Assembly (NCBI RefSeq): GCF_000808575.1
Contig: NZ_JWLW01000012.1
Location: 62,001 to 126,000 of the forward strand
DNA: 64,000 nucleotides
Reading direction: 5' to 3'
Source: Alteromonas marina
Lineage (GTDB): Bacteria; Pseudomonadota; Gammaproteobacteria; Enterobacterales; Alteromonadaceae
Part shown: positions 24,389 through 32,905 of the stretch, in pieces
Layout: the number at the start of each line of letters is the position of its first letter
How positions within the stretch are numbered: the first letter of the stretch is position 1
Notes under the pieces: generated by a model
What the model was told of the DNA's origin: nothing
Databases searched by the model: none
Seen by the model: the letters and a program-made list of their open reading frames with translations, nothing else
Made by a program: the position numbers and the translations under genes

Positions 24389-25491
24389 TGCTTAAAATTG
24401 TGCATATTACGTTTGATATGAGAATTGGCGGAACGGAAATGGTCATTCGCAATATTATAGAAGGCATGCGAGACTCGTTTTTTGAAATGTCAGTATTCTG
24501 TATTGAATCTCCCTTAGGCCCTTGGGGAAATGAACTTCAACAAAAAGGCATACCCATTACCAGCACACAGCGCTCGCCAGGGTTTGATATCTCACTAATA
24601 AAGAATATACGGCAATATGTGAGAGAGAATAACATCGATATTGTTCATTGCCATCAGTACACGCCTTGGGTCTACGGCGCATTAGCAACATGCTTTACAA
24701 AAACCAAAGTTATATTTACTGAGCACGGTCGTTTCTACCCTGACTCGGCAAGCTGGAAACGAAAATTGGTAAACCCTTTATTAGTGTCTCTAACGGACAA
24801 AATTACATCAATTTCCAACGCCACAAAGCGAGCGCTAACTGAATTTGAATCAATCCCGGCATCAAAAATTCAAACAATATACAATGGCATTCATCCATTA
24901 GAACGTGATCACCAACAAGTGCTTACGCTAAGAGACACGTTAGGGATACCGAGAGAAAACAAGATATTAGGCACCATTGCACGATTTGATCCTATAAAAA
25001 ATCACCAAATGATGCTTGAGGCTTTTTCAGTCGTACTAGTGTCTCACCCGAATACCACCTTGATTATGGTTGGTGATGGAGAAGAAAGAGATAATATCGA
25101 AAAGGTCATTCGCGAATTAAATATAGGTAACAATATCATTCTCACGGGCTATCAAAGTTCACCGACACACTTTCTCGCACTTATGGATATTTTTCTTTTA
25201 TCATCACTAAGCGAGGGAACATCGATGACGCTTCTAGAGGCCATGTCGTTGAGCAAGCCTTGCGTGGTAACTGATGCAGGTGGGAACGCAGAAATTGTGC
25301 TAAATGGTGAAACCGGTGTAGTAACGCCAAATGATGACGCGAACAGTTTTGCTCAAGGCATAAATAATCTTCTCTCAAATGGCTATTCGACGCTATCACT
25401 TAACGCAAAAAGACGATTTGAAGCGCATTTTTCCGAACAAATAATGAACACACATTATCAAGACGCATATTTGAGCTTAAACAATGATTAG
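24388..25491 (+). CDS. GT4 glycosyltransferase
   Basis: 367 residues, GT-B fold. It shows FDMRIGGTEMVIRNII at the N-terminus, IVHCHQYTPWVYG, TEHGRFYPD, then TIYNGIHPLE, GTIARFDPIKNH, TLIMVGDGEERDNIE and FLLSSLSEGTSMTLLEAM in the donor domain. Soluble and cytoplasmic, adding one sugar of the repeat. TAATG overlap upstream and an 8-nt overlap with the ligase gene place it firmly in the operon. Donor sugar unknown. Confidence 0.9.
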   Translation: MLKIVHITFDMRIGGTEMVIRNIIEGMRDSFFEMSVFCIESPLGPWGNELQQKGIPITSTQRSPGFDISLIKNIRQYVRENNIDIVHCHQYTPWVYGALATCFTKTKVIFTEHGRFYPDSASWKRKLVNPLLVSLTDKITSISNATKRALTEFESIPASKIQTIYNGIHPLERDHQQVLTLRDTLGIPRENKILGTIARFDPIKNHQMMLEAFSVVLVSHPNTTLIMVGDGEERDNIEKVIRELNIGNNIILTGYQSSPTHFLALMDIFLLSSLSEGTSMTLLEAMSLSKPCVVTDAGGNAEIVLNGETGVVTPNDDANSFAQGINNLLSNGYSTLSLNAKRRFEAHFSEQIMNTHYQDAYLSLNND

Positions 25492-26767
25492 ACTCCTCAC
25501 TATATTAGGGTTGTTGGTAAGTTTATTTTTGCTTTCTAGCGCACCTTGGGCCTCCGCGGTAGCCTACACGCTTGTTTCAATTTTACAGCCTCAATATGTG
25601 TGGTTCTGGAGCTTTGAATCTATACCAATATTTAAAATCACTGCAGCCTTGGCAATACTCGCATGGGGTATCGAGCTAAGCAGAGGCAACATAAACTGGC
25701 AGGTGTATAAAACTTGGCAATTTAAAGGCATAGTACTCATTTGGGCATGGATGCACTTATCTAATTTCTTTTCTCCATTCAGTTACTACTATGCTGGTAT
25801 CGGTGCTGAAATTGTATTAGGTACCATGAATACGATTGTCATCATGTACTTTATTGTTCTTGGGCTGATTAACAATGAAAAGTCGCTCAAATGGTTCGCA
25901 TACGTTCTTGTTCTGGTGGGCATCTACTACACCTATTGGGCAAACGACCATTATTTATCGAATAACTGGTCACAATTTAAAAATGGGCGCCTAAATGGTC
26001 CTCGTGGTAGTCCATATGGGGATGGTAATGCGTTATCCATCGTTTTAATTGTTTGCATGCCTTTTGTATTATTTGGTATCCAACACTTTAAACAGAAATG
26101 GCTTCAAGTATTAATGATACTTAGCTTACCACTAATGTGGCACGCACTTATTCTTTTTGCTTCTCGCGGCGCCTTGCTCAGTGCTGGCGTACTCACCTTA
26201 TTTGCCGCTTCGTTAATGAAGTCAAAAGTACTAAACAAAGCGTTGGTTTTAGGCTTCTTAACCATTATCATCGCTCAAGGCGGGGCACTATTAGATCGCA
26301 CTAAAAACACTGTCTCGGCAGCACAAACTAATTCTGAAGAGCCGTTGAATCCTAGGCTTGTTTCTTGGAAAATTGGGGCAAAACTGATCGGCAAATACCC
26401 CATTTTCGGCGCAGGTCCACAACGGTTTCAAATAGCATCTGCTACCCATTTCCCCGGCGAGTCACCTCACGTTGCACATAATACGTTTTTCAACTTTTCT
26501 GCCAATACGGGGTTATTGACAGGCTTGGTCTTCATTTCATTCTTTTTCGCCTCATTTAGACAATACAAAAAAGTAAGAGATTCCACCGAATTTGGCTCGA
26601 CTTTTCACTACATTAATCGCAGTTGTGCAGCAGCGTTACTCGGTTTTTTTGTAGGTGCTATATTTTTGGATCTCATTATATTTGAGCCCTTTTATTTTTT
26701 ACTCGCATTGATAAGCGCCAACTATATATTGGCGACAGAGGCAGAAACGGAGAAAGTGGGTGAATAA
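25484..26767 (+). CDS. Putative O-glycosylation ligase / O-antigen ligase-like protein, exosortase A type
   Basis: 427 residues with about ten membrane segments. A central loop carries NPRLVSWKIGAKLIGKYPIFGAGPQ and SPHVAHNTFFNFSANTG (quoted motif spans about 305-365), the Wzy/WaaL pattern with a conserved H-N pair. The N-terminal LQPQYVWFWSFESIP resembles the exosortase-A associated O-ligase group. It would transfer or polymerise lipid-linked oligosaccharide on the periplasmic face; polymerase and protein ligase roles cannot be separated here. No other polymerase candidate exists in the window. It overlaps both neighbours by 8 nt. Confidence 0.85.
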   Translation: MIRLLTILGLLVSLFLLSSAPWASAVAYTLVSILQPQYVWFWSFESIPIFKITAALAILAWGIELSRGNINWQVYKTWQFKGIVLIWAWMHLSNFFSPFSYYYAGIGAEIVLGTMNTIVIMYFIVLGLINNEKSLKWFAYVLVLVGIYYTYWANDHYLSNNWSQFKNGRLNGPRGSPYGDGNALSIVLIVCMPFVLFGIQHFKQKWLQVLMILSLPLMWHALILFASRGALLSAGVLTLFAASLMKSKVLNKALVLGFLTIIIAQGGALLDRTKNTVSAAQTNSEEPLNPRLVSWKIGAKLIGKYPIFGAGPQRFQIASATHFPGESPHVAHNTFFNFSANTGLLTGLVFISFFFASFRQYKKVRDSTEFGSTFHYINRSCAAALLGFFVGAIFLDLIIFEPFYFLLALISANYILATEAETEKVGE

Positions 26768-27623
26768 CAAATACAATATCATCATGTTTGCCTATAACGA
26801 ACAAAGCAACATTGAAGCCTCAATAACCAGTGTTTACCATAATGTAGATAGTCGGCTTCATACCTTCTATATTCTTGCTAATGGCTGCAGTGACGCTACG
26901 ATTCCCATTGCCGAAAAAACAAAGAAGAATCTTCAATTCGATAATCTGAGTATCATTGAGATCGAGGAAGGAGACAAGTGCAATGCATGGAATATGTACA
27001 TGCATAATATCGAAAATGAAACTGATGCGCATTTTTTCGTAGACGCCGATGTAAACTTTACTTCGAATAGTTTCCCGCTTATGTTTGATCACCTCATGGC
27101 GAAAGATGAACAAACAGTCGTCATTGCGGGCATGCCGCAATCTGGACGAAATTTACAGTTCTACCGAAGTTTAGTTAAAGAAAGGGCATGTTTTTTTGGT
27201 AACCTTTATGGCATGAAAGGTAGCTTTATCAATCGTATAAAAGAAGATAATTTTTATTTACCCAAGGGGCTAAATTGGATCGATTCGTTTTTAACAAAAG
27301 CCGTAAATACTGATCTACAATTTTTTAATTATAATCTTCCGAACAGAACCACCTATATTGACGATGTGGGGTATTACTTCGAGAGTTTATCACCGTTCCG
27401 TCAAAGTGATATAAAGCTTTACTTCAATCGAATTGCTCGATATGAGCTAGGAAAACTTCAGGAAACCTATCTAGATGCGGTGTCCGTCAACGAGTGGCCT
27501 AGCGACATGGGTGAAATAAATCAAAAAATAGCAGAAAACATCAAGTTCCATACGGTTAACCTGTCTTGGTTTAAAACACTTTTAGTCAAGAAGCGCTTGA
27601 ACAAGCTAGTCAAAAGAGCATAA
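26760..27623 (+). CDS. GT2-type glycosyltransferase (GTG start)
   Basis: 287 residues. The N-terminus NIIMFAYNEQSNIEASI and the later FFVDADVNFTSNSFP (about 92-106) show the GT-A nucleotide-sugar fold with an Asp-x-Asp motif. There is no strong membrane anchor. It starts at GTG 26760, overlapping the ligase gene by 8 nt; no ATG is available in a sensible position. The product is presumed to add one sugar. The C-terminal third, with RIARYELGKLQETYLD, is not one I recognise. Confidence 0.78.
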   Translation: MNNKYNIIMFAYNEQSNIEASITSVYHNVDSRLHTFYILANGCSDATIPIAEKTKKNLQFDNLSIIEIEEGDKCNAWNMYMHNIENETDAHFFVDADVNFTSNSFPLMFDHLMAKDEQTVVIAGMPQSGRNLQFYRSLVKERACFFGNLYGMKGSFINRIKEDNFYLPKGLNWIDSFLTKAVNTDLQFFNYNLPNRTTYIDDVGYYFESLSPFRQSDIKLYFNRIARYELGKLQETYLDAVSVNEWPSDMGEINQKIAENIKFHTVNLSWFKTLLVKKRLNKLVKRA

Positions 27624-27629
27624 GAAGAA

Positions 27630-29114
27630 ATGAGTAACGCGAAAAAAAGTGCTATTGCTAGTTTTTTACTGGTTTCTGAATCTTTTATACAGAAGCTTAT
27701 CGGTTTAGCAAGTACTCTTGTTCTAGCCCGTTTTCTCGTGCCAGAAGACTTTGGCATAATTGCCATGGCAACGCTTTGCATCTACCTGGCTGAAGTATTA
27801 TCCGACACAGGAAGTCAGCAATATATACTAAGTGCAGAACATGTCGACAACGATGTCGTCAACACCAGCTTCACTATAAATTTGATTTTTCGAGTAACTT
27901 TTTCGGCTCTCGTCGTACTTCTAGCGCCATTTATCGTCGATTATTATGAAGACCCCCGCCTATTCAACATCATATACGTACTGGCTGGTTTAACCGTATT
28001 AAACTGTTTACGCAACCCTGGACTATGGTTACTTAAACGCGAACAACAATATGGAAAAATTGTTAAATGGGGGCTTATCGCGAAATGCCTTTCGGTTGCC
28101 GTTTCTATTACTATGGCCATTGTATTGCAAAATTATTGGGCAATATTACTTGCACAATTAACGAGCGCAATATTTTTCCTCGCCGTCTCTTACTATATTC
28201 ATACCTTTAGACCTAAACTCGTTCTCGTCAATGCAAAACGACAATGGCGATTTTCAATGTGGGTAATGCCTCAATCATTATTAGGGTACATAAGGACACA
28301 ATTTGATACGCTATTTGTGAGCTCATTGTTTTCCCAGTCCGCTTTAGGCAGTTACCACACGATGAAGTATCTCGCCTACATCCCTTGCTCTCATGTACTT
28401 GAGCCTGCCACGCGCCCGCTTCTAGTTGAGCTTTCTAAAATAAAAAACAACCCAAGTCATTTTGCTACGCAATTTAACGTAACATTATTGTTAGTAATGA
28501 GTTTAGCCCTACCCATAACTGTATTCCTTTTTTACTACAGTGTAATCGTAGTAGATGTATTACTAGGGGAAAATTGGTCGTCTTTTTCCCCCCTACTCGG
28601 CGTTCTCAGCTTAATCATCCCTTCCTATTTAATTTTTCATCATAGCAATAGAGCCGTTTATGTTTACGGTCAAACGAAAATCGCTGCAGTGTATGAGTTG
28701 TTGTCCATGACCTTCCTAATTGCCATTTTAGTAACAGTTAAGTTTGACAGTGTTATCCAATTTGCAAAAGCCAAGGTGTGGGTTGAGGCAATAGCCAGCA
28801 TTACTTACCTCATCTACGTAAGTACAAAGTATAATGGTATGGGCAGTACGTTTCGCATGCTTGTAATACATTTACCTGTTATCTTTTCCTGCTTTTTCTC
28901 AGTATTTATCTGTAGCAAAGTCCCCTCATTTGAGAATTCATTATTGGCTCTACTAATAAGTGGAACGGTTTTCGTGGGCACATTTTTGACGAATATGGCA
29001 GTATTTCTTTTTATGCTTAAAGGCACTAATCGGGAATGGGCATATATCTATAACCTCATCAATCGCGCATGCCTGCCAGTTCTAAGAAAGTTAGCTCTCA
29101 ATAAGGAGCAATAA
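27630..29114 (+). CDS. Lipid-linked oligosaccharide flippase (Wzx/MOP family)
   Basis: 494 residues with about 12-14 hydrophobic helices and the N-terminal pattern LVLARFLVPEDFGIIAMA, typical of polysaccharide-biosynthesis flippases. An early SESFIQKLIGLAS and later FRWVMPQ-like region precede a middle cluster of helices. It would move the completed undecaprenyl-linked repeat across the inner membrane for the ligase. It lies 6 nt after the preceding stop and ends 1 nt before the next start. This is the only Wzx candidate in the locus. Confidence 0.9.
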   Translation: MSNAKKSAIASFLLVSESFIQKLIGLASTLVLARFLVPEDFGIIAMATLCIYLAEVLSDTGSQQYILSAEHVDNDVVNTSFTINLIFRVTFSALVVLLAPFIVDYYEDPRLFNIIYVLAGLTVLNCLRNPGLWLLKREQQYGKIVKWGLIAKCLSVAVSITMAIVLQNYWAILLAQLTSAIFFLAVSYYIHTFRPKLVLVNAKRQWRFSMWVMPQSLLGYIRTQFDTLFVSSLFSQSALGSYHTMKYLAYIPCSHVLEPATRPLLVELSKIKNNPSHFATQFNVTLLLVMSLALPITVFLFYYSVIVVDVLLGENWSSFSPLLGVLSLIIPSYLIFHHSNRAVYVYGQTKIAAVYELLSMTFLIAILVTVKFDSVIQFAKAKVWVEAIASITYLIYVSTKYNGMGSTFRMLVIHLPVIFSCFFSVFICSKVPSFENSLLALLISGTVFVGTFLTNMAVFLFMLKGTNREWAYIYNLINRACLPVLRKLALNKEQ

Positions 29115-29115
29115 A

Positions 29116-29898
29116 TTGAAAATCGCTATCGTAATACCGTTAAAGGCCAAGAAAGTTGCAGGTAATTGGAAAATCGTCGAAGACAGCCTTTTCAAAACAC
29201 TTGAATCCATCAGGCAACAAACAGATTCACACTATTATGCTTGCGTAGTAGGCCATGACAGCCCTCACTATTTAACAAATAATACGAAGTTATTTGAAAA
29301 TATTGATTTCGTTAACTTTGATGAAATTGCGCCACCAATACTTTGTAATAATTCCTCAAAGAACCAAGAAAAATTTGAAAAAGATAGATGCGCAAAAATT
29401 CAAAGGGGGTATGCATATCTTTTAGATAAGTATGACGACGTTACCCATTTGTTTCCACTTGACGCCGACGACTTACTTCACAAGGACTTCGTAAGAACCC
29501 TCGGAGCACTTAATCAACCAAACTATATCATCGAGAACGGCTATTTTTATTACCTTTCCAGTAGGCTAGTTAACAAAACAACATCCTTTAGTACTTACTG
29601 TGGCTCAAGCGCTATTTTATCCCGGCAACTGCTAGAACAAGAACGCGAACAAAACGGACGCTTTCTGTTTAAACATATAGGTCACGTGAACATGAGAGAC
29701 TACTTGGATAAATCAGGCATCGCTTTTGTTGTGCCCCAAAAACGATTAGTTATGTATGTTAGGGATAATGGAGAGAATATTAGTCGCCAAGTAAATGGCT
29801 CGTTTGCACGTAAGCTCAAAAGAAATGCCATAATGAGACTAAAATCAATCATGCTTTCCACTCCCTATATCGTCAAAAAATTTGGGGTAAACGAGTAA
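29116..29898 (+). CDS. Glycosyltransferase-like protein (GT-A, TTG start)
   Basis: 260 residues from TTG 29116 with AAGGAG upstream. It opens KIAIVIPLKAKKVAGNW, and LFPLDADDLLH (112-122) holds a clear Asp-x-Asp. The rest matches no family I can name beyond generic GT-A. Cytoplasmic, no membrane segment. The C-terminus is strongly basic, consistent with peripheral membrane contact. Adjacent to the flippase and transglutaminase-like genes with 1-nt gaps. Sugar transfer is likely; substrate unknown. Confidence 0.72.
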   Translation: MKIAIVIPLKAKKVAGNWKIVEDSLFKTLESIRQQTDSHYYACVVGHDSPHYLTNNTKLFENIDFVNFDEIAPPILCNNSSKNQEKFEKDRCAKIQRGYAYLLDKYDDVTHLFPLDADDLLHKDFVRTLGALNQPNYIIENGYFYYLSSRLVNKTTSFSTYCGSSAILSRQLLEQEREQNGRFLFKHIGHVNMRDYLDKSGIAFVVPQKRLVMYVRDNGENISRQVNGSFARKLKRNAIMRLKSIMLSTPYIVKKFGVNE

Positions 29899-29899
29899 A

Positions 29900-30748
29900 A
29901 TGCACTACAACGCTAAAATCAGAATTCTTGCGTATTTTTCATTTGCCATGGCCTTTTTTCTGCTAGGCGTAAACCTATATGGGCTGACACAAAGTTTGAG
30001 ACCTCAAGGACTGTCTCCAGACGTTTTGCGGTTTGGAGAATACGACGTTACACTAGATAGTAACCAACTACTTGAGCAAATCGAGCGTCGAAAAAACGAA
30101 AGTAAACTAGAATACGCTAGACGCCTAACCCATGTATACGCAGATGGTGTCGCCCACGTTGATTGGGAACGCTACGAACCAGATAAGTTTAATCAACGGG
30201 TTCCCCTATGGGAGAACTTCATTCTTTTTGCGATGGGTCACGTCAGTAATATCCCCGAATTCGAGAGGTATCACTTTAGTAATCCACGTAAAAGTATTGA
30301 ACGAGGCATAGGCATATGTGGTGACGCATCTATGACAATTTCATCACTTCTAAATGAGCAGGGAATTCAAAACGAAATCCTTACTACGCCTGGCCATGTC
30401 ATGGTAGAAGCGCAGATAGACGGCCATTTTTATTTACTCGATGGAGATTTTGGCGTATTTCTAGAACGTGGGATTGACTATTATCGCAAACATCCAGATG
30501 AGATGGTTAGAGCATTTCGGTCACAATTAGGTCGCACAAACGATGGTGAGAAATTGATTGCCACCAATATTGCCGAGAAAGGCGTTACCCGATGGAATGG
30601 AAGCAAGCATTTTATTACTAAAAAGTACTACTTTGAAAAACTGGCTTACCCTTTAAAATGGATAATTCCTATATTGCTTCTCGTATTCAGTTTTATCGTT
30701 TTATTAAAGAGACCGATAACGCTTAGCGTAAAAAATAAAAAAAGCTAA
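29900..30748 (+). CDS. Membrane-anchored transglutaminase-like protein
   Basis: 282 residues with membrane helices near each end (about 8-28 and 253-269) and a soluble domain between, most simply periplasmic. The domain shows the papain-like transglutaminase triad in order: Cys140 in GIGICGDAS, His166 in TPGHVMVEA and Asp181 in YLLDGDFG. Relatives are used as proteases, peptidases or crosslinkers. It sits inside the polysaccharide operon 1 nt after a glycosyltransferase and 6 nt before another, so it is probably expressed with them. It may act on a protein or peptide linked to the polymer, perhaps a PEP-CTERM protein or aminoacyl decoration. The fold call is fairly firm, the role is not. Confidence 0.72.
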   Translation: MHYNAKIRILAYFSFAMAFFLLGVNLYGLTQSLRPQGLSPDVLRFGEYDVTLDSNQLLEQIERRKNESKLEYARRLTHVYADGVAHVDWERYEPDKFNQRVPLWENFILFAMGHVSNIPEFERYHFSNPRKSIERGIGICGDASMTISSLLNEQGIQNEILTTPGHVMVEAQIDGHFYLLDGDFGVFLERGIDYYRKHPDEMVRAFRSQLGRTNDGEKLIATNIAEKGVTRWNGSKHFITKKYYFEKLAYPLKWIIPILLLVFSFIVLLKRPITLSVKNKKS

Positions 30749-30754
30749 AAATAT

Positions 30755-31693
30755 ATGAGTAAAAATAGTGTTGCAATAATAACGGCTATCGGCAACCCTC
30801 TGGCCTATAAAGATTTTGATGTCGTTTTGACGATGTTCGAACTTCAAGTAAAGTCTATCGCCAATTTAAAAGGAAACTTTAAGTATTACTGTGTTTCGAA
30901 CCACCATCCAAAAGTAAAAGCCATTTTAAATAAGCACTTAAACAATGATAAATATGCTTTAATTGAAGTAGACTTTTTACCGCCTTTGCGAAAGGGGGAG
31001 CAAGCGGGCCATAGAACTAGTCACAATTATAATATATTTATGACAGATAAAGGGTGCAGGCTCATAAGTGGGTTTACCTCCTCATTGCCAGACAATCTTC
31101 ATTTCACTTTCTTCGTAGATTGTGATGATTGGATAAATGAAAACCTGATTCTCTATTACGAGAACAATACCAGTGACATTTGTTATGTAGACAAAGGATA
31201 CATAATTGATTACCGCAACAAAAAATTAAAGCCCTGTCATGGTCTATTTCGATTTTGTGGAAGCACTGTTGCTTACAGCACTGAATTTTTAAAAAAAGAG
31301 TTCGCTCACGAATTAGAATGTTTAGACTCAATGAAAACTAAAGAAGATATAATCAACGCCTTCGGTAAAGATACTGTAGCACTCTTTTTTGGTGATCATA
31401 TGGAGTGGTTTTGGCGATATGTCGGGAGTAATGTAAAAATAGAAAAAGTGCCTTTTTTCGCCGTATACTGGGTAATTAACACTAGCCAGAATGTCTCTGG
31501 GAGCGCTTATACTAGTAAGTACTGGCCAGACTACAATCTGGATACAGGTAAACTAAAAAGAACACTCAAAAATTCCACTAAGTTTATCTATCAATATACA
31601 AGGCAACTGATCCACGCAGCCTTAGTCAAAAAATCATTCAAGGATAAAAAGTTATATTTTTCTGTCAGTGATTTAATGAGCAAGAAGCACTAG
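30755..31693 (+). CDS. Glycosyltransferase-like protein, family not recognised
   Basis: 312 residues, no signal or clear membrane segment. FFVDCDDWINENLILYYENN (about 119-138) resembles the Asp-x-Asp region of GT-A enzymes, and FGDHMEWFWRY (about 211-221) may be the acceptor-side acid. The C-terminus is basic. It follows the transglutaminase-like gene by 6 nt. I cannot assign a family beyond glycosyltransferase-like. The long downstream gap makes it probably the last gene of the unbroken operon. Confidence 0.62.
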   Translation: MSKNSVAIITAIGNPLAYKDFDVVLTMFELQVKSIANLKGNFKYYCVSNHHPKVKAILNKHLNNDKYALIEVDFLPPLRKGEQAGHRTSHNYNIFMTDKGCRLISGFTSSLPDNLHFTFFVDCDDWINENLILYYENNTSDICYVDKGYIIDYRNKKLKPCHGLFRFCGSTVAYSTEFLKKEFAHELECLDSMKTKEDIINAFGKDTVALFFGDHMEWFWRYVGSNVKIEKVPFFAVYWVINTSQNVSGSAYTSKYWPDYNLDTGKLKRTLKNSTKFIYQYTRQLIHAALVKKSFKDKKLYFSVSDLMSKKH

Positions 31694-31769
31694 CTTTCAA
31701 ATCAGAAAGAAAATGACTTTCACAATTTCTATCCGAAATAAAATCGCCAGTCGAAAATAAGATACCTTT

Positions 31770-31922
31770 ATGAATACTCTAATTTTACCAATAAATGAAT
31801 TCCTATCGCGTAAAATGCTCGCGAGTAAACACTCCTATCTGATATCTTTGTTTAACATCAAAGATAGTAGCCCGTCGTTTCTGCGTAACGAAATATGCAA
31901 TAAGCTAAGAAGGAGTATATAG
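31770..31922 (+). CDS. Possible small protein or gene remnant (50 codons)
   Basis: An open frame from ATG 31770 to TAG 31922, ending 2 nt before the GTG of the next gene; its last codons include the AAGGAG that serves that gene. The product would be MNTLILPINEFLSRKML and onward, basic at the end, with no motif I know. No good ribosome site precedes it. It may be a leader peptide, a decayed gene or chance. Confidence 0.25.
   Translation: MNTLILPINEFLSRKMLASKHSYLISLFNIKDSSPSFLRNEICNKLRRSI
31843..31866. repeat. Inverted repeat upstream of the GT2 gene
   Basis: TATCTTTG and CAAAGATA, perfect 8-bp arms around an 8-base loop, about 60 bp before the GTG start. It has no T-tract, and could be an operator or leader hairpin. 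Confidence 0.5.
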
Positions 31923-31924
31923 AA

Positions 31925-32776
31925 GTGCTGTTCTCAATGATTGTAGTTAATTATTACTCAGAAAAACAAATAGAAAACTTGCTCAGTTTACTCTGTATAG
32001 AGAAACATACCGACAATTTCGAAGTCATTGTCGTATCCAACAGCGGAGTGATAACTTCTCCTGCAATACTCCGCTACTGCCGAGTGTTGTATCCAGATAC
32101 AAACTGTGGATACGCCCGCGCATGTAACTTGGGAGCAAAAAATGCAAACACTGACATCTTAGTTTTCTGCAACCCAGACATTCATTCAACCTTTGCTCAA
32201 ATTAAAGAGTTGGTTGACATAACGAAACGTAATGAGTCAATTGGATTATTGTCGATTGATACTTCCAATAGCCTCGGAAAGGCTTCAAATGTAACGATTC
32301 AAAATACTTCAGACAAAGTCATTGGCTGTCTTTACGTATTTAGACGAAGTGTGTTTGAAGGCTTGTCAGGTTGGGATGAAAATTTTTTCCTTTGGGGTGA
32401 AGACACCGACCTATGCTTAAGAGTCAGAAAGTTAAACTTATCTACTTCTGTTGCACAAAATTCAGGAATAACGCACGACGCTGGGGTAACTTGGAGAACT
32501 AGTCAACGTGAGAAAAACATTCTCTACACGAGAGTATGGTTGAGCAGCCAGACATATCTACAGCTCAAGCACGCCGGTATTCAAGCAGCTTGGAAATACT
32601 TAGTTAAACAAATCATGATTGAGCTGGTAAGGGTTGTGACACGCAAGAAGCCGCTAGGTCGAGCTCACCACTCCTTAACTCATCTGAAATTTTGCACGTT
32701 TTTACTTTTGAAAGGAAATTCGATAGAAGATTGGGTTAAATTTAATGGCGAAAAGTACAAATGGCAAACTGTTTAA
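31925..32776 (+). CDS. GT2 glycosyltransferase, rhamnosyltransferase-like
   Basis: 283 residues from GTG 31925, with AAGGAG upstream at proper spacing. It begins MIVVNYYSEKQIENLLSLL, contains CGYARACNLGAKNANTDILV and FCNPDI, and has the strongly diagnostic GWDENFFLWGEDTDLCLRV (about 149-167) seen in rhamnosyltransferase-like family 2 enzymes. Soluble or peripheral. A 231-bp gap with an inverted repeat separates it from the rest of the operon, so it may have its own promoter. It faces the minus-strand operon tail. Confidence 0.87.
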   Translation: MLFSMIVVNYYSEKQIENLLSLLCIEKHTDNFEVIVVSNSGVITSPAILRYCRVLYPDTNCGYARACNLGAKNANTDILVFCNPDIHSTFAQIKELVDITKRNESIGLLSIDTSNSLGKASNVTIQNTSDKVIGCLYVFRRSVFEGLSGWDENFFLWGEDTDLCLRVRKLNLSTSVAQNSGITHDAGVTWRTSQREKNILYTRVWLSSQTYLQLKHAGIQAAWKYLVKQIMIELVRVVTRKKPLGRAHHSLTHLKFCTFLLLKGNSIEDWVKFNGEKYKWQTV

Positions 32777-32793
32777 CGTCCTGTAGTCACTAG

Positions 32794-32845
32794 CCAGGTC
32801 TGGAAGCAGATGAGACCGTCTCAGTTTAGGAGGAAGTTTCCCTCC
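32794..32845. repeat. Cluster of short palindromes between convergent genes
   Basis: Three palindromes in about 50 bp: CCAGGTCTGG (32794-32803), TGAGACCGTCTCA (32811-32823) and a GGAGG/CCTCC hairpin (32829-32845), with GACGTC at 32861 and a T6 run at 32891. Coding genes end on both sides at 32776 and 32906. The T-tract is too far from the hairpins for a classic terminator. Purpose unknown. Confidence 0.55.
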
Positions 32846-32905
32846 CCACAAAGCCACATAGACGTCATAGCCCCCAATCCAGATAGGCGATTTTTTAAGG
32901 TATGT

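Noticed and set aside
32790-32825. Resemblance to the signal-recognition-particle RNA loop (CAGGTCTGGAAGCAG)
   Set aside because: Only a short stretch agrees; flanking sequence does not form the long helix expected of that RNA.
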